64,000 nucleotides of DNA, from the NCBI RefSeq assembly GCF_042679085.1, contig NZ_JBHTLQ010000010.1, positions 1-64,000 of the forward strand, in the 5' to 3' direction. The notes beneath the pieces are model-generated. The model had not been told where the DNA came from. It did no database searches and saw only the letters and a program-made list of their open reading frames with translations. The stretch comes from Phenylobacterium conjunctum. GTDB taxonomy: Bacteria > Pseudomonadota > Alphaproteobacteria > Caulobacterales > Caulobacteraceae. This document shows positions 7,675 to 15,931 of the stretch, piece after piece (the stretch's first letter is position 1; every line of letters begins with the position of its first letter). The position numbers and the translations under genes are program-made.

Positions 7675-9462
7675 TCAGGCCTCGGCGCCGCCGAACCGTT
7701 CGACCCACTCGGCCACCTGGGCGTCCTCGACCTTGCGGAACAGAACCTCGGGGGCCTTGACCGTCTGGCCGGGCTCCAGGGCCGCCAGGGCCTCGCCCGC
7801 CTTGGGCCAACGCCCCGGGAAGGCCTCGCCCACGCCCTCGGCGATCTTCTCGCAGGCGAAGGGGATGAAGGGCTCGGAGACCTTGGCGAACAGGGCCACC
7901 AGGTTCAGGCCGGTGCGCACGGCCACGGCGGCGCGGTCGCGGTCGGTCTTGATGGCGGTCCAGGGGGCGGCCTCGGTCAGGTACTGGTTGCCCAGCACCC
8001 ACAGCTGCCGCAGGGCGGTGGCTGACTTGCGGAACTCCATCGCCTCCATCAGCTCGGTCAGTTCGGCGAGCTTGGCCTCCACGTCGGCGCGCAGCTTGGC
8101 TTCCAGCGGGCCATCCTCGCCGCCGTCCGGGACCACGCCCTCGAAGCGGCTCTCGGTGAACTTCAGGATGCGGTTGACGAAGTTGCCCAGCACGTCGGCC
8201 AGGTCGGCGTTCACCTGGGCCTGGAACTGCTCCCAGGTGAAGGTCGCGTCCGAGGTCTCCGGCGTATTGGCGGTCACCCACCAGCGCCAGTAGTCCGGCG
8301 GCAGCAGTTCCAGCGCGTGGTCCATGAACACGCCGCGCTTTTGCGAGGTGGAGAACTTGCCGCCGTAATAGTCCAGCCAGTTGAAGCCCTTCAGCCGGTC
8401 CACCAGCTTCCAGGGCGCGTTGCTGGCCGGGCTCCAGGCCTTGCCGTCAAAGCGCTCGTTGACGCCGATCAGGGTGCAGGGGAAGCCCACGGTGTGGAAG
8501 GGCACGTTGTCCTTGCCCATGAACTCCACATAGGTGACGTCCGAAGCCGCCTCGCCGCGCCACCAGCGCTGCCAGTCGGCGTCCTGCGCCTGACCGCCGG
8601 CCTTGGCGTCGGCCCACTCCCAGGTGGCCGCGATGTATTCGATGGGCGCGTCGAACCAGACATAGAAGACCTTGCCGGCCAAGCCCTCCACGTCCGGCTT
8701 CTGGCCGTCCGGATTGGCGCCCCAGTCAGCGGCGTTGACCGGCACGCCCCATTCCAGGTCGCGGGTGATGCCGCGGTCCTGCAGCCCCTCGTCCAGCCAC
8801 TTGAGCGCGATGGAGGTGACCAGCAGCGGCCAGTCGCCCTTCTTGCCCTCGATCCAGGCGCGCAGCCGCTCGGCGAACAGGCTCTGGCGCAGGAACAGGT
8901 GCTTGGACGGGCGGATCTCGATGTCCGGCGAACCGGACACCGCCGAGCGCGGCTTGATCAGATCGGCAGGGTCGAGCACGCGGGTGCAGTTCTCGCACTG
9001 GTCGCCGCGGGCGGCCTCATAGCCACAGTGCGGGCAGGTCCCGATCACATAGCGGTCCGGCAGGAAGCGTTTGTCGGCGTTGGAATAGACCTGCTGGGTG
9101 ACCCGCTCCTCGATGAAGCCCTGCTCCCACAGGGTCTGGGCGAACATCTGGGTGACGCGGCGGTTCTGGACCGACGACGAGCGGCCGAAATGGTCCCAGG
9201 ACAGGCCAAAGGCCCGGCCCAGGCGGTGCTGGATCTCGTGCTGCTCGTCGCAGAAGGCGGCCGGTGACATGCCGGCCTCGGCCGCGGCCAGCTCGGTGGG
9301 CGTGCCGTGTTCGTCGGTGGCGCAGAGATACAGCGTCTCGCGGCCCAGCGAGCGCTGGAAGCGGGCGAAGACGTCGGCCGGCAGCATGGAGCCCGCGAGC
9401 GTCCCCAGGTGCTTGATCCCGTTGATGTAGGGCAAGGCCGAGGTGATGAGGATGCGGGTCAT
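7675..9462 (-). CDS. metG: Methionyl-tRNA synthetase
   Basis: Charges tRNA-Met with methionine; a class I aminoacyl-tRNA synthetase of 595 residues. It opens with ITSALPYINGIKHLGT, with the HIGH signature as HLGT (His18). A single zinc knuckle is formed by Cys143, Cys146, Cys156 and Cys159. The KMSKS loop reads KFSTS starting at Lys369, so the second Lys of the canonical motif is Thr here. The anticodon-binding alpha-helical domain occupies the C-terminal part. There is no C-terminal EMAP/Trbp111 dimerisation domain. I chose the ATG at 9462 because the protein family starts there (MTRILIT). Confidence 0.95.
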   Translation of the reverse strand: MTRILITSALPYINGIKHLGTLAGSMLPADVFARFQRSLGRETLYLCATDEHGTPTELAAAEAGMSPAAFCDEQHEIQHRLGRAFGLSWDHFGRSSSVQNRRVTQMFAQTLWEQGFIEERVTQQVYSNADKRFLPDRYVIGTCPHCGYEAARGDQCENCTRVLDPADLIKPRSAVSGSPDIEIRPSKHLFLRQSLFAERLRAWIEGKKGDWPLLVTSIALKWLDEGLQDRGITRDLEWGVPVNAADWGANPDGQKPDVEGLAGKVFYVWFDAPIEYIAATWEWADAKAGGQAQDADWQRWWRGEAASDVTYVEFMGKDNVPFHTVGFPCTLIGVNERFDGKAWSPASNAPWKLVDRLKGFNWLDYYGGKFSTSQKRGVFMDHALELLPPDYWRWWVTANTPETSDATFTWEQFQAQVNADLADVLGNFVNRILKFTESRFEGVVPDGGEDGPLEAKLRADVEAKLAELTELMEAMEFRKSATALRQLWVLGNQYLTEAAPWTAIKTDRDRAAVAVRTGLNLVALFAKVSEPFIPFACEKIAEGVGEAFPGRWPKAGEALAALEPGQTVKAPEVLFRKVEDAQVAEWVERFGGAEA

Positions 9463-9590
9463 GCGAAGCTCGAAATGAGGAGGCTTGGAAGCGGCGTCAT
9501 ATAGGGCGCCACGCCGCTCGCGCCAAAACCTTCTCGCCAAGCTTCGCGATTGCCTTCAGCATGCGCCGGTTCTTTTGGGGGGACTGAAGC

Positions 9591-10019
9591 ATGATCAAGG
9601 GCGTGAACTGGGTCGCGGTCGCCATCTGCGTGGTGCTGCTCGAGGCGCTGGGCTTCCTCTGGTACGGCGTACTGCTGGCCGACGTCTGGACCTCGGCCTT
9701 CACCGAGGCCATGGGCCATCCCCCGTCCGCCTCTGGCCAGGCGCTCTACATGGCGCTGGGGGTGGTCAACACCCTGATCCTGGTGGTCGGCCTCGCCTGG
9801 ATCTTCGCCAAGCTGGGGGTCAACTCCCTGGCCGGGATCGGGGCGGCCGTGGCGGTCTGGTTCTTCTTCAACTTCACCACCATGTCGATCGACTTTCTGT
9901 ACATGCAGATGCCGGGCCGTCTGGTGATCATGAACATGGGCTACCAGCTGATCAGCTACCTGATCGCCGGCGCCATCCTCGGCCTGATGCCGGCGAAGGG
10001 CGCTAAAGCGGCCCCTTAA
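9591..10019 (+). CDS. DUF1761-type small integral membrane protein
   Basis: A 142-residue protein with four predicted membrane helices (about 7-29, 51-72, 78-97 and 112-133). The opening MIKGVNWVAV and the LGFLWYGVL segment resemble the DUF1761 family of unknown function. The start follows GGGGGGACTGAAGC. The 3' end overlaps the end of the convergent DMT-family gene by 17 bases. No function can be given. Confidence 0.75.
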   Translation: MIKGVNWVAVAICVVLLEALGFLWYGVLLADVWTSAFTEAMGHPPSASGQALYMALGVVNTLILVVGLAWIFAKLGVNSLAGIGAAVAVWFFFNFTTMSIDFLYMQMPGRLVIMNMGYQLISYLIAGAILGLMPAKGAKAAP

Positions 10020-10356
10020 AGATGAACAGGGCGCCCAGGGCGATGAGGGCGAACCCCACGAGGTGGTTCATCGTCAGGCGCTCGCCCAGATAGGTCACCG
10101 AGAACACGGCGAAGACGCTGAGGGTGATGACCTCCTGCATCGTCTTCAGCTCGGCCGGGGAATAGTGCCCCTGGCCGATCCGGTTGGCCGGCACCGCCAG
10201 GCAGTACTCGAAGAACGCGATCCCCCAGCTGACCACGATGATCAGCCACAGCGGCCGGTCATGGACCTTCAGGTGGCCGTACCAGGCGAAGGTCATGAAG
10301 ATGTTTGACGCGATCAGCATCAGGATCGGCGCGATCGCGGCGAAGCTCAGGGGCAT
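10003..10356 (-). CDS. DMT-superfamily small membrane protein (DUF486 type)
   Basis: A 117-residue protein of four hydrophobic helices, with the SNIFMTFAWYGHLK and EYCLAVPANRIGQ segments typical of the DUF486 branch of the drug/metabolite transporter superfamily, and ending in FALIALGALFIFKGP. Transport substrate is unknown. I chose the ATG at 10356 because GGAG sits seven bases upstream; an in-frame GTG at 10368 would add four residues. It is convergent with, and overlaps, the DUF1761-type gene. Confidence 0.8.
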   Translation of the reverse strand: MPLSFAAIAPILMLIASNIFMTFAWYGHLKVHDRPLWLIIVVSWGIAFFEYCLAVPANRIGQGHYSPAELKTMQEVITLSVFAVFSVTYLGERLTMNHLVGFALIALGALFIFKGPL

Positions 10357-10417
10357 GCGGATCTCCACGGCGGGGCTTTATACGTCATGCGAAGGCCAAG
10401 GTTCCCCCCTCCCCGAG

Positions 10418-10549
10418 ACCGTCATGGCCGGGCTTGTCCCGGCCACCCATAAGCGCCTGAAGTTCAGGATGGTGAGCGGCGGCGCAGCTCACGCCACTTC
10501 GACCAACGCGGTGATCATGGGTGGCCGGGACAAGCCCGGCCATGACGGT
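10418..10549. repeat. Intergenic inverted repeat with perfect 33-base arms
   Basis: Arms at 10418-10450 and 10517-10549 are exact reverse complements (ACCGTCATGGCCGGGCTTGT... and its complement), separated by 66 bases. The core GTCATGGCCGGGCTTGTCCCGGCCA word is widespread as a repeated intergenic palindrome in alphaproteobacteria. It sits between the DMT gene start and the end of the amidase gene. Confidence 0.9.
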
Positions 10550-10560
10550 GGGATGGGGGC

Positions 10561-11970
10561 CTAGAGCGCGGGCGTCCGGTCAAACCAGGGCTGGGCCGCC
10601 TCAAGCTGCCCGGCCAGGCGGAAAAGCAGCCCCTCCTCCGCCATGCGGCCCACGAACTGGACGCCGATGGGCAGGCCGGACTTGGACCAGGACAGGGGCA
10701 CGGTCATGGCCGGCTGGCCTGTGTTGTTGAAGGCCTGGGTGTTCGGCATGAAGTCGAACAGGCGCGGCGCATAGGTCTCGATGCTCTCGGTCAGCCAGCC
10801 GATGGGAATGGCCGGGCTGCCCAGGGTCGACAGCAGCAGGACGTCATAGGTCTTGAACAGCTCGGCGACCGCCCGGCCATAAGCATGGATCGCCGCCAGG
10901 CCCCGGACATAGGCCGGGCCGGTCACGCTCATGCCTCGCCTGGCCATGAACCAGGTCAGGTCCTCGACGTCGGACTGGTCGGCGGGGCGCCCTCGCTTCT
11001 CGCTCTCGATCTCCAGGGTGGCGGCGACGCTGGCGGCGATGACGTCGCCGGCGGCCTTCTGCATGGCGGCCAGGTCGCCAGGGACAGTGACCTCTTCCAC
11101 CGTATGCCCCAGGCTCTCGCACAGCCGCGCGGCGTCGAGCACCGCCTGGGCGCATTCCGGATCCAGCGCAGGGGCCGCGAGCGCGGCGGTGGTGAAGCCG
11201 ATCCGCAGCTTGCCGGGCGCGCGGCCGACCTCTTGGGCGTAGGGAACCGCCGGCGCCGCCAGATAGTAGGGATCGCCGGACTGCGGCGTACAGACCACGT
11301 CGAGCAGCACGGCGCTGTCGCGCACCGAGCGGGTCACCGCATGCTGGATCGAGGCCCCGCCCCACCCCTCGCCCATCGGCGCGAAGGAGACGCGGCCGCG
11401 GGACGGCTTCATGCCGAACAGGCCGCAGGCCGAGGCCGGGGTGCGGATGGAGCCGCCGCCATCGCTGGCGTGAGCGGCCGGCACAATCCCGGCCGCCACC
11501 GCCGACGCCGCCCCGCCCGACGAGCCGCCCGGCGTGCGGTCGACATCCCAGGGATTGCGGCAGGCGCCCAGGAACTCAGGCTCGGTGATCGGCATCAGGC
11601 CGAACTCCGGCGTGTTGGTCTTGCCGAAGATGTTCAGACCGGCCTGCTTGTAGAGCGTGACGATGGCGCTGTCGGCGGCGGCGAGGTTGTCCTTCCACAG
11701 GCGCGATCCGCCAGTGGTCACCGTACCGGCCATCATGGCCCCGAGGTCCTTGAGCAGGTAGGGCACGCCGCCGAGCGGCCCCTGCGGCTTGGCCGGCAGG
11801 GCTTTGCGGGCCATCTCGGTCAGGTCCAGGGTCACGGCGTTGAGGGCCGGATTGACCTCAGCCATCCGCGCGACGGCAGTGTCCAGAAGCTCGCCGGCCG
11901 AGACCTCGCCCTTGGCGACCAGCCCGGCCAGGCCCACGGCGTCGTGCTTGCGATACTCTTCGAACTTCAT
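10561..11970 (-). CDS. Amidase-signature family amidase
   Basis: A 469-residue amidase-signature hydrolase that splits amide or related bonds. The Ser-cisSer-Lys triad is visible: Lys74 in YLLKDLG, cis-Ser150 in TPGGSSGGAAS and nucleophile Ser174 in SDGGGSIRTPAS. The C-terminal NNTGQPAMTVPL and GLPIGVQFVG segments are also typical. There is no gatB or gatC neighbour and the gene is single, so GatA function is unlikely; the substrate is unknown. The start at 11970 follows GGGAGAGCGCC; a longer reading to 12006 lacks support. Confidence 0.88.
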   Translation of the reverse strand: MKFEEYRKHDAVGLAGLVAKGEVSAGELLDTAVARMAEVNPALNAVTLDLTEMARKALPAKPQGPLGGVPYLLKDLGAMMAGTVTTGGSRLWKDNLAAADSAIVTLYKQAGLNIFGKTNTPEFGLMPITEPEFLGACRNPWDVDRTPGGSSGGAASAVAAGIVPAAHASDGGGSIRTPASACGLFGMKPSRGRVSFAPMGEGWGGASIQHAVTRSVRDSAVLLDVVCTPQSGDPYYLAAPAVPYAQEVGRAPGKLRIGFTTAALAAPALDPECAQAVLDAARLCESLGHTVEEVTVPGDLAAMQKAAGDVIAASVAATLEIESEKRGRPADQSDVEDLTWFMARRGMSVTGPAYVRGLAAIHAYGRAVAELFKTYDVLLLSTLGSPAIPIGWLTESIETYAPRLFDFMPNTQAFNNTGQPAMTVPLSWSKSGLPIGVQFVGRMAEEGLLFRLAGQLEAAQPWFDRTPAL

Positions 11971-12066
11971 GGCGCGCTCTCCCTCTTGTCCAGGAGAGGA
12001 CCACAACCCCAGGTCAGAACCAACGCCGCAGTGGAGCCTTGCGCCCGATCCGGGCAGGCGGGCGCG

Positions 12067-14265
12067 TCAGGCGGCGCGGCGTCCCTGGCTGCGCCCGCCG
12101 GGAAGACGGAACCGCGCCACCAGCCGGTCCAGGCTCTGGGCCTGATCCTTCAGCGCCTCGGCGGCGGCGGAGGTCTCCTCGACCATGGCCGCGTTCTGCT
12201 GGGTCATCTGGTCCATCTGGCTGACCGCGGCGTTGACGGCCTCGAGGCCGCTGGCCTGTTCCCGCGCCGAGGCGGTGATCTCAGAGACCAGACGATGCAC
12301 ATCGGCGATGCGCTCAAGGATCGCGGCCAGGGCCTCGCCCGTGCGTCCCACATGCTGGACGCCCGCGCCAACCTCGGAGCCCGAGGTGGCGATCAGGGTC
12401 TTGATCTGCTTGGCGGCCTCGGCCGAGCGCTGGGCCAGGCCCCGAACCTCGGAGGCGACCACGGCGAAGCCCTTGCCCGCCTCCCCGGCCCGCGCAGCTT
12501 CGACACCGGCGTTCAAGGCGAGCAGGTTGGTCTGGAACGCGATCTCGTCAATCACCCCGATGATCTGGCTGATCTGGGCGGACGAGGCCTCGATCCGGGC
12601 CATGGCCGACACGGCGGCCTCGACGACGGACTTCGAGTCCTCGGCGACCGCGCGGGCGTCCGCAGCGGCGGCGCCGGCCTTGCCCGCGCCTTCCGAGGCG
12701 TGCCGCACGGTCGCGGTGATCTGGTCGAGGGCCGCGGCCGTCTCCTCCAGGCTGCCGGCCTGGTTTTCGGTACGGCGGGACAATTCGTTGGCGGCGCCGC
12801 TGATGTCGGCGGCGCTGTGGCGCAGGCGCCCCGCGGCCTCGACCATCTCGCCCAGGGTCTGGGCCAGGGCGTCGGTGGCCAGGTTGAAATCCTGGCGCAA
12901 AGGCTCGTATTCGCTGGGGAACGGCGTATGCGCCCGCAAGGTGAGATCGCCCGCGGCCAGGCCGGCCAGGCCTTCGCCCAGGGTGCGGACCACCCGTTCC
13001 TGTTCTTCGCCACTGGTGCGCAGGGCATCGGCCCGCGCCCGCTCAGCCTCGGCCTCGGCGTCGGCCTGGGCGCGCTCGGCCTGCAGGCGGGCGTTGGCGG
13101 CCAGTTGGTGTCGGAACCCTTCCAGGGCCTCGGCGATCTCGCCGACCTCATCGCCGGTTCCACCGCCGGGAACCGGCTCGTTGAAGCGGCCCTCGCCCAG
13201 GCCCCGAACAGCGGCGACCAGACGGGCCAGGGGCTGGCGGATCACCCGGGTGGAGGTGAAGGTCAAGGCGCCCAGAACCGCGGCCAGCAGCACCAGGCCG
13301 CCGACGAACAGGGCCAGGGCCAGGCGACGGGCCGGCGCGGCCACGGCGCCGTGGGAGACATCGGCCACCAGGACCCAGCTCGCGCCATGGTCGTTCAGGC
13401 GCACGGGCAGCACAAACCGCTCAGCGCCGCCGCCATCCATCTTCACACCCCGGATCCGTCCCGGCTCGCCCTTCTCCAGGGCCGCCTTGATCACGTCCAT
13501 ACCGGGGTCGGCGTAGGTCTTCATGCGCAGCTTGGCGTCGGGGTGCGATAGCCAGACACCGGACGGCGAGACCAGCATCACCCGGCCCTTGCCCAGGGGA
13601 TGGATCGCGTCCAGCCGAGCGGCCAGCTCATTCAGCCCGATGTCCAGGCCGGCGACCCCAATCGTCCGCCCGCCCGAAATGATCGGATAGGTCACCGAGG
13701 TCATCAGGACCGGCTTGCCCTCGATGTCGTCCGTGTAGGGCTCCAGCACGGCGCCGCGCCCGCTGCGGAACGAGGTCACATAGTAGGGCTCCTGCGCATC
13801 GCTGTCAGAGCCGCTCTGGAAGGTCAGGCCGGACTTGCCGCGCACCCAGTAGGCGTCAAAGCGGCCGGTTTCGGTGCCGGCCAGGTCGTTGCGGCCGGCG
13901 GCCTCGGCGTCCGAGCCCAAGGTCTCTCCCGGCTCCAGGATGGTCCAGGCGCCCAGGACCACCGGCTCGGCCGTGGCGGCGGGCTTCAGCAGCTCCAGCA
14001 GGGCGGGCCGACTGTGGGCGCCGCCGGCCTTCGCCGCCGCCATCGACCCGGCCAGGGCGCGGGTGGAGGCGTCCACGGCGGCGAGCTCGCCGCTGATCTC
14101 GCGGGCCGCGTCCTGAGCGATGGCCTGCGCATAGAGCTCCGACAGGCGGGTCATCTCCCGCCCGGTGCTCCAGGTCAGGACGGCGGCGCCGGCCAGCACC
14201 AGGAGACTGATGGACAGGCCCGCGGCGAGCATCAGCTTGCCCGCCACCTTCAATCGACGCGACAT
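12067..14265 (-). CDS. Methyl-accepting chemotaxis protein with periplasmic Cache-type sensor
   Basis: A 732-residue transmembrane chemoreceptor. A first membrane helix (about 10-32) precedes a large periplasmic domain whose PYYVTSF, TSVTYPII and GVAGLDIGLNEL pieces are typical of dCache sensors. A second helix (about 312-335) leads to HAMP, a further HAMP-like segment, and the cytoplasmic signalling domain. The conserved hairpin tip (GVEAARAGEAGKGF, VVASEVRGLAQRS) lies near residue 590. A C-terminal Arg-rich end replaces any NWETF pentapeptide. It should relay ligand binding to CheA/CheW encoded elsewhere. The start at 14265 precedes the first membrane helix; its ribosome binding site is weak. 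Confidence 0.92.
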   Translation of the reverse strand: MSRRLKVAGKLMLAAGLSISLLVLAGAAVLTWSTGREMTRLSELYAQAIAQDAAREISGELAAVDASTRALAGSMAAAKAGGAHSRPALLELLKPAATAEPVVLGAWTILEPGETLGSDAEAAGRNDLAGTETGRFDAYWVRGKSGLTFQSGSDSDAQEPYYVTSFRSGRGAVLEPYTDDIEGKPVLMTSVTYPIISGGRTIGVAGLDIGLNELAARLDAIHPLGKGRVMLVSPSGVWLSHPDAKLRMKTYADPGMDVIKAALEKGEPGRIRGVKMDGGGAERFVLPVRLNDHGASWVLVADVSHGAVAAPARRLALALFVGGLVLLAAVLGALTFTSTRVIRQPLARLVAAVRGLGEGRFNEPVPGGGTGDEVGEIAEALEGFRHQLAANARLQAERAQADAEAEAERARADALRTSGEEQERVVRTLGEGLAGLAAGDLTLRAHTPFPSEYEPLRQDFNLATDALAQTLGEMVEAAGRLRHSAADISGAANELSRRTENQAGSLEETAAALDQITATVRHASEGAGKAGAAAADARAVAEDSKSVVEAAVSAMARIEASSAQISQIIGVIDEIAFQTNLLALNAGVEAARAGEAGKGFAVVASEVRGLAQRSAEAAKQIKTLIATSGSEVGAGVQHVGRTGEALAAILERIADVHRLVSEITASAREQASGLEAVNAAVSQMDQMTQQNAAMVEETSAAAEALKDQAQSLDRLVARFRLPGGRSQGRRAA

Positions 14266-14541
14266 GGTTATCGACACGCTACTAGGTCCCCCTGGACCGC
14301 GACTGAAAGCCGCAATGCTGAAAAAATACTCAATGAATGTTCGCCGAAAGCGAGCATGCCCCACTGTCGCGCGGCAAGATGGCGCGCCCACCCTGGGCGC
14401 CGCAGATCACCCAAGGGCGGCCGCGCCGAACCGGTTGCATCGGCCGGGGACAAGCGGATAAAGGGGGGACCGTGGCTCCGCGTGGCGTCGCGCGGAAGAC
14501 GCCAGGCCGCCAAGCCGGCGAAACCGAAACAAATACAACGC

Positions 14542-14617
14542 GCCGGCTTAGCTCAGTTGGTAGAGCAGCGGTTTTGTAAACCGAAGGTCGCGGGTTCGAA
14601 TCCTGCAGCCGGCACCA
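14542..14617 (+). tRNA. tRNA-Thr (anticodon TGT)
   Basis: A 76-base cloverleaf: acceptor stem GCCGGCT/AGCCGGC, D arm with AGCTCAGTTGGTAGAGC, anticodon loop TTTGTAA giving TGT, T arm with GGTTCGAATCC, and an encoded 3' CCA. It reads ACA codons. Confidence 0.97.
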
Positions 14618-14636
14618 TTTCCCCCGAGCCCCGACC

Positions 14637-15110
14637 GTGACCGCAGAGCGTCCGCCGATCCGCATCTTCATCGACGCCGACGCCTGTCCGGTGAAGGACG
14701 AGGTGTACAAGGTAGGCGCCCGATATGGGTTGAAGACCTGGGTGGTCTCCAACGCCTTCATGGTGATTCCGGCCTCGCCGCTGATTTCGCGCATGATCGT
14801 CGACGCCGGCCCCGACGTGGCCGACGACTGGATCGTGGAGCAGGCGAGCGCGGGCGACATGGTGGTGACCAACGACATTCCCCTGGCCGACCGGGTGCTG
14901 AAGAAGGGCGCCTACGCCATCGGCGCGAACGGGCGACCGTTCACGGCTGACTCCATCGGCCAGGCCCTGGCCCAGCGTTCGATCATGGAGCACCTGCGCG
15001 CCTCGGGCGAAATCACCGGTGGTCCGAGGCCCTTTGACCGCAACGACCGGTCGCGCTTTCTCCAGGCCCTGGACGAGGCCATCAACAAAGAGCTGCGCAG
15101 GCGTCGCTGA
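14637..15110 (+). CDS. YaiI/YqxD family protein (UPF0178, DUF188)
   Basis: A 157-residue soluble protein of the conserved UPF0178 family, with the N-terminal IFIDADACPVK signature, VVTNDIPLADRVLKKG and the IGQALAQR stretch. The fold is related to PIN-like nucleases and the acidic residues (FIDADACP, TNDIPLAD) could form a metal site, but no reaction is established. The start is a GTG at 14637, 19 bases after the tRNA-Thr gene. Confidence 0.9.
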   Translation: MTAERPPIRIFIDADACPVKDEVYKVGARYGLKTWVVSNAFMVIPASPLISRMIVDAGPDVADDWIVEQASAGDMVVTNDIPLADRVLKKGAYAIGANGRPFTADSIGQALAQRSIMEHLRASGEITGGPRPFDRNDRSRFLQALDEAINKELRRRR

Positions 15111-15181
15111 TTGTTTTGGATCACTTGCGCGGGGACGGGACTGGAGTAGCTTCCGCGCCGCATCCTTTCCGGAGATCTCGC

Positions 15182-15694
15182 ATGCGTCGCTTCCTCCTCG
15201 CCGCCACCCTCGTCACCGCCGCCGCGCTCGCCGGCTGCGGCAAGCAACAGGCCCAGTCGACCGGCTCCGAGGAGACGGCCGCCGAACCCGCAGCGGCCCC
15301 GGCCGCGGAAGAGGGCCTTACCGACGCTCAGAAGCAGACCCTGCTGGCCTCCCTGCCCGCCCCTTACAACACCGGCGACGTCGCCAACGGCAAGAAGGCC
15401 TTCCTGGTCTGCAAGTCCTGCCACACCCTGGTTGAGGGCGGCGCCAACATGACGGGCCCGAACCTGCATGGCGTCTTTGGCCGCAAGGCGGGCACGGAAG
15501 GCGGCTTCGCCTACTCCGAAGAACTCAAGGCCTCGGGCCTGGTGTGGGACGCCGCGACCATCGACAAGTGGGTCGCCAACCCGAAGGCCATGGTGGCCGG
15601 CACCAAGATGTCCTTCGTGGGCGTCAAGAACGAGAAGGACCGGGTCGATCTGGTCGCCTACCTGAAGACGGAAACCAGCGCCGCGCCGGAATAG
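15182..15694 (+). CDS. Class I c-type cytochrome, probable lipoprotein
   Basis: A 170-residue periplasmic electron carrier. The signal peptide ends in LAGC (Cys19), so it should be lipidated and membrane-attached, with an Ala/Glu-rich linker to about residue 45. Haem is bound covalently at Cys77-Cys80-His81 (CKSCH), with Met143 (GTKMSF) as probable sixth ligand. The MTGPNLHGVFGRKAG stretch is typical of cytochrome c2/c550-like proteins. The ATG at 15182 gives a clean signal peptide. A terminator lies about 190 bases downstream. Confidence 0.92.
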   Translation: MRRFLLAATLVTAAALAGCGKQQAQSTGSEETAAEPAAAPAAEEGLTDAQKQTLLASLPAPYNTGDVANGKKAFLVCKSCHTLVEGGANMTGPNLHGVFGRKAGTEGGFAYSEELKASGLVWDAATIDKWVANPKAMVAGTKMSFVGVKNEKDRVDLVAYLKTETSAAPE

Positions 15695-15883
15695 GCGCGG
15701 ACATCGCAAAAGCAACCTTGACGCGACTTTCGGCCAAGCCCAAATTGGGGAAGCCGAAGCCGTTTCGCATCTGACGGTCTTCGCACACCCGGCGTCTCCG
15801 CAAGCGTCGCCGGGATCAAGCGTAGGGCCGCACCCCGCGCCAGCGCCGTGACAACCCCCTGTCCGACGCGCCTGACTCCAAGA

Positions 15884-15914
15884 GCGCCTCCCCGTTTCGG
15901 CGGGGAGGCGTTTT
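15884..15914 (+). terminator. Terminator-like hairpin between cytochrome c and RND genes
   Basis: GCGCCTCCCCG, TTTC loop and CGGGGAGGCG followed by TTTT on the plus strand. It lies between convergent transcription units and could also stop the RND transcript, though the minus-strand T run is poorer. Confidence 0.7.
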
Positions 15915-15931
15915 CATGTGGGGAAAAGGAC

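Noticed and set aside
10885..13551. Plus-strand open frame of 888 codons across the amidase and chemoreceptor genes
   Set aside because: It spans two real minus-strand genes, has no recognisable domain and has shadow-type composition.
15789..15813. CCGGCG...CGCCGG symmetry downstream of cytochrome c as a terminator
   Set aside because: It is not followed by a T run; the hairpin at 15884-15914 is a better candidate.
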